This document shows positions 15,608-23,672 of a DNA stretch of 64,000 nt, one piece after another (within the stretch, counting starts at the first letter, position 1; each line of letters starts with the position of its first letter). Both the position numbers and the translations under genes were made by a program. Under the pieces are notes generated by a model that saw only the letters and a program-made list of their open reading frames with translations, was not told the origin of the DNA and ran no database searches. The stretch covers positions 124,001 through 188,000 of the forward strand of contig NZ_BCST01000007.1 of NCBI RefSeq assembly GCF_001571005.1. The letters are read 5' to 3'. This DNA is from Herbiconiux solani NBRC 106740. GTDB taxonomy: Bacteria; Actinomycetota; Actinomycetes; Actinomycetales; Microbacteriaceae.

Positions 15608-16572
15608 CTCCCGTCGCCGACCCCACGCTCCGGCTCGAGCGCTCGCTCGTGGCCGAGCGCGGCGGCCTGATCATCGGGTGTGATGAGGTCGGGCGCGGTG
15701 CGCTCGCGGGCCCCGTCGCCGTGGGCGTCTGCGTGGTCGAGGTGAAGCGTTCGACGCGCGTTCCGGCGGGTCTGCGCGATTCCAAGATGCTGTCCGAGCT
15801 GCGCCGTGAGCAGCTGGCGCCGGTGGCGATGTCGTGGGGAGTCGCCCACGCGGTCGGCTACGCCTCGGCGGCCGAGATCGACGAGATCGGGATCACGGCG
15901 TGCCTGGGACTCGCGGGGTGGCGTGCGATGGCGGAGCTGGCTTTGGGCGGCGTCGATCTCGGCGCCGCGACCGTCGTGCTCGACGGGCATTTCGACTGGT
16001 TGACGCGGACGTTCGATTCGTCGATCGCGACGATGGCTTCGTTCGACTCCTCAGGCTCCGCGGGCGGTGCCGGATTCGGATCTGGTGCTGGAGCCGCCGC
16101 GGTTCGCAGCGCAAGTGCTCTCGCCGGGCTGTCGGCGCTGCCGATGGTGCGCACGCGCATCAAGGCCGACCGTGACTGCGCGTCGGTGGCGGCCGCATCC
16201 GTGATCTCGAAGGTCGCCCGCGACCGGATGATGATCGAGCACCACGACGACTTCCCCGACTACGGCTGGGCGCGCAACAAGGGGTATGGCAGCGAGGAGC
16301 ATCGCGACGCGATCCTCACGCGCGGTGCGACGGATCTGCACCGGCACACCTGGCTCTCGGGCATCCTGGCCGGCGAGACGGCCGTGGCTCTGGACGGGTT
16401 CGAGGCTGTGGACGAGCCGGATCCTGTGGACGCGTTCGTGCTGTCGCAGGCCTCAGCGCTGTCGCAAGCATCCGGGCCGTCGCCGGTGCCGACGGCGGGT
16501 ACCGCTGCCGCATCCGGGGCCGGGGATGCCGCATCCGCCCCTCGGCGCATGGACGACGGCTCCGCGGCCTAG
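15604..16572 (+). CDS. rnhB: Ribonuclease HII with internal insertion and long tail
   Basis: RNase HII nicks DNA 5' of ribonucleotides. The catalytic acidic residues are present: D27 and E28 (IIGCDEVGRGALAGP), D127 (VVLDGH) and D189 (IKADRDCASVAAASVISK). At 322 residues it is about 100 longer than usual. A Gly/Ser/Ala-rich insertion occupies residues ~138-180, and a low-complexity Ala/Ser/Pro tail covers ~255-322. The GTG start overlaps the lepB stop (GTGA), implying coupled translation. Confidence 0.93.
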   Translation: MTPVADPTLRLERSLVAERGGLIIGCDEVGRGALAGPVAVGVCVVEVKRSTRVPAGLRDSKMLSELRREQLAPVAMSWGVAHAVGYASAAEIDEIGITACLGLAGWRAMAELALGGVDLGAATVVLDGHFDWLTRTFDSSIATMASFDSSGSAGGAGFGSGAGAAAVRSASALAGLSALPMVRTRIKADRDCASVAAASVISKVARDRMMIEHHDDFPDYGWARNKGYGSEEHRDAILTRGATDLHRHTWLSGILAGETAVALDGFEAVDEPDPVDAFVLSQASALSQASGPSPVPTAGTAAASGAGDAASAPRRMDDGSAA

Positions 16573-16584
16573 ACTGGTCCCACG

Positions 16585-16908
16585 ATGGACGAAGACGAAT
16601 TCGAGGACTACGACCGCGAGGTCGAGCTGGCCCTCTACCGCGAGTACCGGGACGTGGTCTCGCAGTTCAAGTACGTGATCGAGACCGAGCGCCGCTTCTA
16701 CCTGGCGAACGAGGTCGAGCTCGCCCGGCGCGACACCGAGCACGACTTCTACTTCGAGCTGACGATGAACGATGTGTGGGTGTGGGACGTGTACCGTTCC
16801 GACCGCTTCGTGAAGTCGGTGCGGGTGCTGACCTTCAAAGACGTCAACGTCGAGGAGCTCTCGAGCAAGGACTTCGAGCTGCCCAAGGAGCTCGCGCTCG
16901 ACGAGTAG
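16585..16908 (+). CDS. DUF2469 family protein
   Basis: A 107-residue acidic protein strongly conserved in Actinobacteria, beginning MDEDEFEDYDREVELALYRE and containing FKYVIETERRFYLANEVEL and DVWVWDVYRSDRFVKSV. The function is unknown. In many actinobacteria it lies, as here, between rnhB and yraN. TAGACT (16570-16575) is nine bases before the ATG. Confidence 0.93.
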   Translation: MDEDEFEDYDREVELALYREYRDVVSQFKYVIETERRFYLANEVELARRDTEHDFYFELTMNDVWVWDVYRSDRFVKSVRVLTFKDVNVEELSSKDFELPKELALDE

Positions 16909-17093
16909 GTCGTTGCGCTCTGTCTGCAGCCTCTAGCTCTTAGCTCGTCCTGCGGTTTCTGGCTTTCTGCCTTCTTGCTTTTCTGGCTTCCTCGCTTTCT
17001 GCACAGCCCGGTCGTCCGTGGCCGTTCTCCACAGATCTCTTCTCGCGGCTCCTCCGCCTCCGCCCTCCCGGCACCCTTGTCGCGGAGGTACTG

Positions 17094-17453
17094 ATGAGAC
17101 CGAAAGACGAACTGGGCCGGCGCGGCGAAGACCTCGCCGCTGAGCACCTGACGGGGGCGGGCCTGACGCTCGTCGAGCGCAACTGGCGATGTCCGGCGGG
17201 CGAGATCGACATCGTCGCCGTCGACGGCGGCACCCTCGTGCTCGTCGAGGTGAAGACGCGGACGAGCACGGCCTACGGGCATCCGTTCGAGGCGATCACC
17301 CCAGGCAAGCTGAGGCGGCTGCATCTGCTCGCGGGGTCGTGGTTCGAGGTGCGTGAGGCCGGTCGAAGGCGTCCGTTCCGTGTCGATGTGGTGGGGATCA
17401 TCTGGCCGACGCTCGGAGATCCGAACGTGCAGCATCTGCGCGGGGTGTCGTGA
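17094..17453 (+). CDS. YraN/UPF0102 family nuclease-like protein
   Basis: A 119-residue protein with the restriction-endonuclease-like core: GRRGEDLAAEHL, ERNWRCPAGEIDIVAVDGGTLVLVEVKTRT. The D, E-x-K arrangement is the PD-(D/E)xK type. The role is unproven, though its constant association with rnhB, comM and dprA suggests DNA metabolism. The 185-base gap before it (16909-17093) holds no gene, only a pyrimidine-rich stretch. Confidence 0.92.
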   Translation: MRPKDELGRRGEDLAAEHLTGAGLTLVERNWRCPAGEIDIVAVDGGTLVLVEVKTRTSTAYGHPFEAITPGKLRRLHLLAGSWFEVREAGRRRPFRVDVVGIIWPTLGDPNVQHLRGVS

Positions 17454-17490
17454 TGGGGCCGAGGTGCTCCCGTCCCGCCGCTGCGCTTGC

Positions 17491-17535
17491 TCCGTCGGTT
17501 TCGTCGGTTCCGTCTGTCCCGTCTGTCTCGTCAGG
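17491..17535 (+). repeat. Imperfect 9-bp tandem repeat
   Basis: About five degenerate 9-base units of the type TCCGTCGGT/TCCGTCTGT lie in the 91-base gap between the yraN-like gene and the ComM-like gene, ending ten bases before the latter's ATG. The array is short and may vary in length between strains. Confidence 0.5.
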
Positions 17536-17544
17536 GGTGCGCTG

Positions 17545-19077
17545 ATGGTGGCGCGAACGCTCTCGGTCGCCCTGCTCGGCATGAGCGGTGCGGTCGTCGA
17601 GGTCGAGGCGCACATCGCCGACGCGATCCCCGGCTTCCAGCTGATCGGGTTGCCGGATGCCGCGCTCTCCGACGCGAAAGACCGCGTCCGGGCTGCGGCC
17701 GCGAACGACGGATGCCCGCTGCCGGCCAAAAAGATCGTCGTCAACCTCTCGCCGGCGGCGCTTCCGAAGCAAGGCTCGACCTACGACCTGGCGATCGCTG
17801 TCGCGGTCCTCTCGGCGGAGGGGCTCGTCGCTGCCGAGGCGATCGCGTCGGTGGTCCATCTGGGCGAGTTGAGTCTCGACGGCCGGGTGCGCCCGATGCA
17901 GGGAGTCCTGCCCGCGATCGTGGCGGCGCGGGCGGCCGGGTACACGCGGTTCGTGGTGCCGCGCGGCAACGAGGCCGAGGCGATGCTGGTGCCGGACGTC
18001 GAGATCACGACGGTCTCCTCGCTCCGCGACACCCTCATCCGGCACGGCGCCGAGCTCGACCCCGAGCCGGTTGAGCCGATCACGCTCCCGGTTCCGGATG
18101 CGGTCCCCGTCGACTCCGGCGACCTCGCCGATGTCGTCGGCAATCCGGATGCGGTGGAGGCCCTCGTCGTCGCTGCCGCAGGTGGGCATCACCTCCTCAT
18201 GCTCGGCCCGCCCGGTGCGGGCAAGACGATGTTGGCCCACCGCCTCCCCGCGCTGCTGCCGGATCTCGACCCGGAGCAGTCCCTTGTCGTCACCTCCCTG
18301 TCGTCCCTGGCGGGTCAGCCGCTCACCGGCCTGATCACACGGCCCCCGATCGAGAGTCCGCACCACACCTCGTCGGCGGCCGCTCTCGTCGGTGGCGGTT
18401 CGCGGGTGATCCGCCCCGGTGCGGCGGCGCGTGCTGCGCACGGCGTCCTGTTCCTCGACGAGGCGCCCGAGTTCCCGACCTCCGTGCTCGACTCCTTGCG
18501 GCAGCCGCTCGAGTCCGGAACCATCTCGATCCACCGAGCCAACGCCGTCGCGCACTTTCCTGGCCGCTTCCAACTCGTGCTCGCCGCGAACCCGTGTCCC
18601 TGCGGTCAGTACGGCACGTCTGACATCCCGTGCACCTGCACGCCCATCGGCCGACGACGTTATCTGGCCCGGCTGTCCGGCCCCTTGCTCGACCGTGTCG
18701 ACCTGCAGCTGCGGGTGAACCGCGTCACGTCGTCGGCAGTCCGTTTGCGGGGCGAGGGAGCCGCTCACACCACCACTGCTATCGCCCGCTCGCGAGTCGT
18801 CGCGGCCCGTGCGGTCGCGCGCGAGCGCCTCTCAGCGACCCCCTGGAAGACGAACGCCGAAGTCCCCGGCGCCTGGTTCCGAGCGCCGGCCCGACGTCTC
18901 GCACCCGCGGTGACCGCGCCGATCGATCGCGCCCTCGAGCGCGGAACCCTCACCATGCGCGGCTACGACCGCGTCCTCCGCGTCGCGTGGACCCTCGCCG
19001 ACCTCGACGCCGCGTCCGCCCCGACCGCCGAGCACCTCGGGTGGGCCCTTTACCTCCGGAAGTCGGTGGCCGCATGA
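17545..19077 (+). CDS. YifB/ComM family Mg-chelatase-like AAA+ ATPase
   Basis: A 510-residue AAA+ protein related to ComM, a hexameric helicase that promotes branch migration during natural transformation. The N-terminal domain begins VARTLSVALLGMSGAVVEVE with PGFQLIGLPDAALSDAKDRVRAA and the NLSPAALPKQG motif. Walker A is GPPGAGKTM, Walker B is LFLDEAPEF, and ANPCPCGQYG plus the cysteine cluster CTCTP follow. The stop overlaps the dprA start (ATGA), tying it to DNA-uptake and recombination functions. Confidence 0.94.
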   Translation: MVARTLSVALLGMSGAVVEVEAHIADAIPGFQLIGLPDAALSDAKDRVRAAAANDGCPLPAKKIVVNLSPAALPKQGSTYDLAIAVAVLSAEGLVAAEAIASVVHLGELSLDGRVRPMQGVLPAIVAARAAGYTRFVVPRGNEAEAMLVPDVEITTVSSLRDTLIRHGAELDPEPVEPITLPVPDAVPVDSGDLADVVGNPDAVEALVVAAAGGHHLLMLGPPGAGKTMLAHRLPALLPDLDPEQSLVVTSLSSLAGQPLTGLITRPPIESPHHTSSAAALVGGGSRVIRPGAAARAAHGVLFLDEAPEFPTSVLDSLRQPLESGTISIHRANAVAHFPGRFQLVLAANPCPCGQYGTSDIPCTCTPIGRRRYLARLSGPLLDRVDLQLRVNRVTSSAVRLRGEGAAHTTTAIARSRVVAARAVARERLSATPWKTNAEVPGAWFRAPARRLAPAVTAPIDRALERGTLTMRGYDRVLRVAWTLADLDAASAPTAEHLGWALYLRKSVAA

Positions 19078-20711
19078 CCCTCCTCTACCAACTCGACAGC
19101 GCCCTGGTCCGCTCCCTCGTAGAGGCGGTCACGATAACGCCCGCATCACCGGCGATCGGTGCGCTCGCGAAGCAGCGAGCCGAACCTGACACGGCACCGC
19201 ACCGGTCGCCAGACGTTCAACCCGACGACGGCGCAAACGCGACTACGGGTGTGCCCGCGAGTAACGACATCGGCGCAGACAGCGAAATCGCTGTGAGGCA
19301 GAGCACGATTTCGGATGTCGGCACTGACTCCGACACGAGCGCAGACTCTGCGGCGCGGCTTCGGCTGGGAGCGGAAGCGGTGGAGGGCGGGGCGGAGCTC
19401 GACGACGGGCGGGTGGCGCGGCTGTTCGCGGCGGCGGGGTGGTCGACGATCGCGGAGCCCGGCGACGCGATCGCCGGGTTGGTCGTGCTCGCACTCGGCG
19501 CCGACAGGTCGCTCACCATGCTGATCGAGCGGCGCACTGCGGGGGAGTGGCTGGCGGTGATGCCCGAGGCGGTCGGCGAGGTGCTGTCCGAGTCCGACCT
19601 CGAGGCGGCGATCGAGCGGTGGACTCCACGGCTCGCGTCGAGGCTCGTCGTGGCCGCCTTGCGAGCGGCGGCGAAGGTCGGGGCGACGCTGCTCGTTCCG
19701 GGTGATCCGCAGTGGCCCACCGGGTTCGACGCGCTGGGTGTCCATGCGCCGCTCGCGCTCTGGGTTCGAGGTGACCCGAGTGCGCTCGAGCCGCCCGGCG
19801 GTGCGATCGCGATCGTCGGCTCGCGTGACGCCACGAACTACGGGGAGCACATGGCGATGGACCTCGCCTCGGGCCTCTCCGACCGCGGCTTCACCGTCGT
19901 CTCGGGGGCCGCGTACGGCATCGACGGGATGGCGCACCGTGCGACCCTCGCCAGTCGCGGAACGACGGTCGCGTACCTCGCAGGTGGGGTCGACCGGCTC
20001 TATCCCACCGCGCACCACGACCTCCTCCTGCGCGTGGCGCACACCGGGGCGGTCGCGTCCGAGCTGCCGTGCGGTGCCGCACCCACCCGCTGGCGTTTTC
20101 TCCAACGCAACCGCTTGATCGCGGCCGCCAGCCAGGCGACGGTGGTCGTGGAGGCGGGGCACCGTTCCGGTTCCCTCAACACGGCGGGCCATGCAGCATC
20201 GATGGGACGACCCCTCGGGGCCGTGCCCGGTCCCGTCACAAGTGCGAGTTCGGCCGGCTGTCACCGTCTCCTCCGTGAGTACGACGCCGTCTGCGTCACG
20301 TCCGCCGCCGACGTCGTCGAGCTGGTCCTCGGCCCGCCCGACCCGAACTCCCCGCCGCTTCCGTCCAGCCCGCCTGATCCGCCCCCTCCGCCATCACCTC
20401 CGACGTCGCCGATGGGATCCTCGAAGCCGCGATCTGCGCCCGCCCCCTCAGCGACGCCGAGGCGGTGGCTCCCGTCGATCGACCCGAACGCGGACGGCGA
20501 GAAAGACAGGGCCCGTCGAGTCGCGACTTCGCGGGAGCGCACCGCCGATGCGACCCGAGTCCTCGACGCCATGAGCCATCGCTCCGCCCGCGGGGTGGAC
20601 GACCTGGCGCGACGCACCGGTATGTCGCCCCGATCGGTCTCGGTGAACCTAGGAGTCCTCACGCTGGAATCCGCGGTCCACGAAACCCCGGGCGGCTGGC
20701 TGCGCACCTAG
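19074..20711 (+). CDS. dprA: DNA-processing protein DprA with large N-terminal insertion
   Basis: DprA loads RecA on incoming single-stranded DNA. The Rossmann domain spans residues ~215-430: AIAIVGSRDATNYGE, VVSGAAYGIDGMAHR, LAGGVDRLYP, RNRLIAAASQATVVVEA, GSLNTAGHA and GRPLGAVPGPVTSASS. A C-terminal winged helix (DDLARRTGMSPRSVSVNLGVL) follows a Pro-rich linker (PPDPPPPPSPP). At 545 residues it is long. A polar segment of ~80 residues (about 22-105) is inserted after LVEAVTITP and is visibly less GC-biased than the flanks. Confidence 0.93.
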   Translation: MTLLYQLDSALVRSLVEAVTITPASPAIGALAKQRAEPDTAPHRSPDVQPDDGANATTGVPASNDIGADSEIAVRQSTISDVGTDSDTSADSAARLRLGAEAVEGGAELDDGRVARLFAAAGWSTIAEPGDAIAGLVVLALGADRSLTMLIERRTAGEWLAVMPEAVGEVLSESDLEAAIERWTPRLASRLVVAALRAAAKVGATLLVPGDPQWPTGFDALGVHAPLALWVRGDPSALEPPGGAIAIVGSRDATNYGEHMAMDLASGLSDRGFTVVSGAAYGIDGMAHRATLASRGTTVAYLAGGVDRLYPTAHHDLLLRVAHTGAVASELPCGAAPTRWRFLQRNRLIAAASQATVVVEAGHRSGSLNTAGHAASMGRPLGAVPGPVTSASSAGCHRLLREYDAVCVTSAADVVELVLGPPDPNSPPLPSSPPDPPPPPSPPTSPMGSSKPRSAPAPSATPRRWLPSIDPNADGEKDRARRVATSRERTADATRVLDAMSHRSARGVDDLARRTGMSPRSVSVNLGVLTLESAVHETPGGWLRT

Positions 20712-20909
20712 CCCTGCGCTGGACCGATGGCTCGCCCGCCTGGACGCACCGGCACCAGTCCCGCTACCTCGCCACGCAACGTCGTGGCGCCAGCGACGGG
20801 GTGGGGCGAGGCGGGCAGCGCGATGGGCGGGGCGAGGGTTCGGCGGGTGTTGGGGTGGGGTTCAGGCAGGGAAGGGAGGAGGGACGGCGGGGTCTGCGAG
20901 ACTGGGGGC

Positions 20910-21806
20910 ATGTCTCAGTACGGGGAGCCGTTGCACACGATCGTCCACATCAGCGACACGCATTTCCTGGCGGGGGAGAAGCCGCTGTACGGCACCGTCG
21001 ACACGGATGCGACGCTCACGCAGGCGCTCGTGCAGCTCGAGCGGTCTGGGATCCGGCCCGAGCTGCTCGTGTTCACGGGGGACATCGCCGACCTGGGTGA
21101 AGACGACGCATACCGGCGCATCCGGGGCATCGTCGAGCCGGCCGCCGAACGGCTCGGGGCGCGGGTGCTGTGGGTCATGGGCAACCACGACGACCGCGCG
21201 CGGCTCCGCGCCGAACTGCTCGACGAGGAGCCGGTCACCGAGCCGGTCGTCACGAGCATCCGGCTCGGCGGTCTCAGGGTGATCGCCCTGGACACGAGCG
21301 TTCCGGGCTACCACCACGGCGAGCTATCGGAGGAGCAGCTGCTCTGGCTCCGCGCCGAGCTCGCCCAGCCGGCACCCGAGGGCACGATCGTGGCGCTGCA
21401 TCACCCGCCGATCCCGACGACGATCCCGCTGATGCCGATCCTCGAACTGCAGCGCCAGCACGAACTCGCCGCGGCGATCGAGGGCACCGACGTCCGCGCG
21501 ATCCTGGGCGGGCACCTGCACTACTCGACGACGAGCATGTTCGCCGGCGTCCCCGTGTCGGTGGCCGCGGCCACGTGCTACACGATGGATGTCGCGGCGG
21601 TCCGCGGTCGCCTCACCGGCCTGGGCGGAGGACAGGCGTTCTCGCTCGTGCACGTCTACGGCGATCGCGTGGTGCACTCGACGGTGCCGATCGGCGACTT
21701 CCCGATCGTCTCGGGCTTCGACAACGAGTTCGTCGACCGCGTCTACGCCCTCCCCGAACCTGAACAGCGCGAGGCCTTCTCCCGCCACGTCACCCCGCAG
21801 ACCTAG
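20910..21806 (+). CDS. Calcineurin-like phosphodiesterase (CpdA/Icc-like)
   Basis: A 298-residue class III-type metallophosphoesterase. All metal motifs are visible: SDTHF (D-x-H), GDIAD, GNHDD, LHHPPI and GGHLHYS. Relatives hydrolyse cAMP or other phosphodiesters; the substrate here is not determined. ATG 20910 is chosen over upstream in-frame codons because conserved sequence begins there (TIVHISDTHF) and GAGACT lies six bases before it. The 198 bases before it hold no other recognisable feature. Confidence 0.88.
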   Translation: MSQYGEPLHTIVHISDTHFLAGEKPLYGTVDTDATLTQALVQLERSGIRPELLVFTGDIADLGEDDAYRRIRGIVEPAAERLGARVLWVMGNHDDRARLRAELLDEEPVTEPVVTSIRLGGLRVIALDTSVPGYHHGELSEEQLLWLRAELAQPAPEGTIVALHHPPIPTTIPLMPILELQRQHELAAAIEGTDVRAILGGHLHYSTTSMFAGVPVSVAAATCYTMDVAAVRGRLTGLGGGQAFSLVHVYGDRVVHSTVPIGDFPIVSGFDNEFVDRVYALPEPEQREAFSRHVTPQT

Positions 21807-21842
21807 CGGAGCCCTGCGCAGAGCCGAATCCTGGCGGCAAGG

Positions 21843-21937
21843 CCTGAGCGCATGCGCCCGAGCCATGCGGGCGACGCCTGAGCGCATGCGCCCGAGCCGA
21901 ATCCAGGCCGCGAGACCCAGGCGCATGCGCCCGAGTC
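21843..21937. repeat. Three repeats of a GCGCATGCGC palindrome upstream of xerC
   Basis: Two identical 22-base units (21843-21864 and 21877-21898, CCTGAGCGCATGCGCCCGAG-type) and one close variant (21916-21937) each centre on GCGCATGCGC. Centre-to-centre spacings are 34 and 39 bases. They occupy the gap between the phosphodiesterase and xerC (start 22029). They could be binding sites or a small expanding repeat. They do not look like dif. Confidence 0.7.
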
Positions 21938-21938
21938 A

Positions 21939-23549
21939 TCAGCAGTGGTCGAGACGCAGTGTGGGCACCCGAGCCCCTCTCACGGCGGGGCACCTCGGTG
22001 AGGCGCCCCGACGAGGCATGCTGGGGGGATGAAGCTGGCGGAGGCGCGCGCGGGGTACGAGCGGTACCTGCGGCTCGAGCGCGGGTACTCCGCGAACACC
22101 GTGCGCAGCTACGGCGCCGACCTCGCCGACCTCGAACGGTTCGCGGCCGAGCGGGGCGCGAGCGACGTCGAGGCACTCGATCTCGCCCTGTACCGCGACT
22201 GGCTCTGGGAGGCGTCTCAGCGCGAGCTCGCCAAGTCGACGCTCGCGCGGCGAGCCGCGACCGCGAAGACGTTCTCGGCATGGTTGCGGCGGAGCGGGGC
22301 GCTCGAGACGGATCCGGCCGTGCGACTCCGCGCGCCGAAGCCCGACCGGTCGCTGCCGCGCGTGCTCTCCGGAGATTCGATGGACGAACTTCTGGGCTGG
22401 CTCAAGACCGCCGCCGCGGAGGGGGAGCCGGGCGCGCTGCGCGATCTGGCCGTCGTGGAGCTGCTGTACGCATCCGCTCTTCGCGTCAGCGAACTCGTGG
22501 GCATCGACCTCGACGACCTCGACCTCGATCGGCGCACCGTTCGCGTGGTGGGCAAGGGCTCGAAGGAGCGGATCGTGCCATTCGGACGGCCCGCGCAACT
22601 CGCCGTCACGGACTACCTCGGGCGGGGGCGCTCGGCACTGCTCGCGCGGTCCGAGAGCGGGCGGGCGGCTCGCGCCCTCTTCGTCGGCACCCGCGGCGGC
22701 AGGCTCGGCACCCGCGCGGTCTACCAGTTCGTCGCGCGGCTGCTCGAGAGCATCCCGGGCAGCGGCCCGGCCGGCCCCCACGCCCTGCGGCACACCGCCG
22801 CCACGCACCTGCTCGACGGCGGCGCCGACCTGCGCGCCGTGCAGGAGATGCTCGGCCATGCGAGCCTCGGCACCACCCAGATCTACACGCACGTCACGGT
22901 CGAGCGGCTCCGTGCCTCGTACCAGGCGGCCCATCCCAGGGCCTGACCGCCCGAGGCCTGACCGCTCGGGCAGCTCGCCCACCGGCAGCAGCCGAGCCCG
23001 CGGGATCCCGCCGATCAGCGCCCGCGGGTTCACATACTCCCCGTCGAGCCGCACCCCGAGGTGCAGGCACCCCGCCCCGCAATGCCCTCCCGACGCCACG
23101 GCCCCGATCGACTGCCCCCGGGTCACCGCCGCCCCCACCACGACGGATGCGGTGACCGGCTCCACGCTCGACCGGTAGCCCCCCGGATGCTCGATCGCCA
23201 CGACGGGCCGGCCACCCACCGAGCCCGCGAACGCGACCACCCCGCCCGCCGGCGCAAGCACCTCGGTGCCCGTGACGACCGCGAGATCGGCACCCCGATG
23301 ACCGGGCCCGTACCGGGAGGCCGGCGCCCGGTACTCGGCGATCACGACCGACGGAGAGACCGGCCACATCCAGCGCGCGCCGCCGCTCGGGCCGGCATCG
23401 GTCGCGGCCAGGCCCAGGCACGCCGACGAGCACATCCCGAGGCACAGCGCCGAGCACAGAAACGACCGCACCAACGGCCACCTCAAAGACCACACCACCC
23501 CGACCACAACACCCCACGACCCGCCGACGAGAACCATCCCCCCACCCAA
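21939..23549 (-). CDS. M23 family metallopeptidase-like secreted protein, reading frame runs on antisense through xerC
   Basis: The conserved part is 22990-23549: a secretory signal (LVRSFLCSALCLGMCSSACLG), a Trp/Pro linker (WMWPVSPSVVIAEY), and a LytM-like domain with H-x3-D (GHRGADLA) and the closing GHCGAGCLHLGVRLDGEYVNPRALIGG. These enzymes cut peptidoglycan stems or act as regulators. The usual HxH is CxH here, so the first histidine is missing. Homologues stop soon after a segment like IPRARLLP, but this frame stays open to TGA 21941-21939, adding over 330 Arg/Gly-rich residues opposite xerC. The start is also uncertain, with several possible GTG/ATG codons. Confidence 0.65.
   Translation of the reverse strand: MGGGMVLVGGSWGVVVGVVWSLRWPLVRSFLCSALCLGMCSSACLGLAATDAGPSGGARWMWPVSPSVVIAEYRAPASRYGPGHRGADLAVVTGTEVLAPAGGVVAFAGSVGGRPVVAIEHPGGYRSSVEPVTASVVVGAAVTRGQSIGAVASGGHCGAGCLHLGVRLDGEYVNPRALIGGIPRARLLPVGELPERSGLGRSGPGMGRLVRGTEPLDRDVRVDLGGAEARMAEHLLHGAQVGAAVEQVRGGGVPQGVGAGRAAARDALEQPRDELVDRAGAEPAAAGADEEGASRPPALGPREQCRAPPPEVVRDGELRGPSEWHDPLLRALAHHANGAPIEVEVVEVDAHEFADAKSGCVQQLHDGQIAQRARLPLRGGGLEPAQKFVHRISGEHARQRPVGLRRAESHGRIRLERPAPPQPCRERLRGRGSPRERRLGELALRRLPEPVAVQGEIECLDVARAPLGREPFEVGEVGAVAAHGVRGVPALEPQVPLVPRARLRQLHPPSMPRRGASPRCPAVRGARVPTLRLDHC
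22029..22946 (+). CDS. xerC: Tyrosine recombinase XerC
   Basis: XerC acts with XerD at dif to resolve chromosome dimers. At 305 residues it is standard length. The N-terminal core-binding domain is ~1-105. The catalytic set is complete: R152 (LRVSELVGI), K176 or K179 (VGKGSKE), H251 and R254 (HALRHTAATH), H277 (LGHASLG) and Y286 (TQIYTHV). CATGCT lies six bases before the ATG, with a G run between. A triple palindrome lies upstream and an M23 peptidase converges on its 3' end. Confidence 0.94.
   Translation: MKLAEARAGYERYLRLERGYSANTVRSYGADLADLERFAAERGASDVEALDLALYRDWLWEASQRELAKSTLARRAATAKTFSAWLRRSGALETDPAVRLRAPKPDRSLPRVLSGDSMDELLGWLKTAAAEGEPGALRDLAVVELLYASALRVSELVGIDLDDLDLDRRTVRVVGKGSKERIVPFGRPAQLAVTDYLGRGRSALLARSESGRAARALFVGTRGGRLGTRAVYQFVARLLESIPGSGPAGPHALRHTAATHLLDGGADLRAVQEMLGHASLGTTQIYTHVTVERLRASYQAAHPRA
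22950..22972. terminator. Hairpin after xerC
   Basis: GCCCGA (22950-22955) pairs with TCGGGC (22967-22972) around an 11-base loop, three bases after the xerC stop. It would sit at the expected end of the converging M23 gene. Confidence 0.4.
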
Positions 23550-23672
23550 CCCGCGAAGACCGCCGAGAAACCGCCCAAAGGCACACTTGTGGATGATCCG
23601 TGCCAGGATCGATGCTGTGGGGGAACGGCCGATGATGTCCGCACACCCCGAGATCCGGCAAAGGAGTCCGTC

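Noticed and set aside
21843-21937. dif site for XerC/XerD
   Set aside because: Units are 10-base palindromes, not two 11-base arms around a 6-base centre, and do not resemble known dif arms.
21843-21937. CRISPR array
   Set aside because: Three short palindromic units with 12- and 17-base gaps and no cas genes; too short and irregular.
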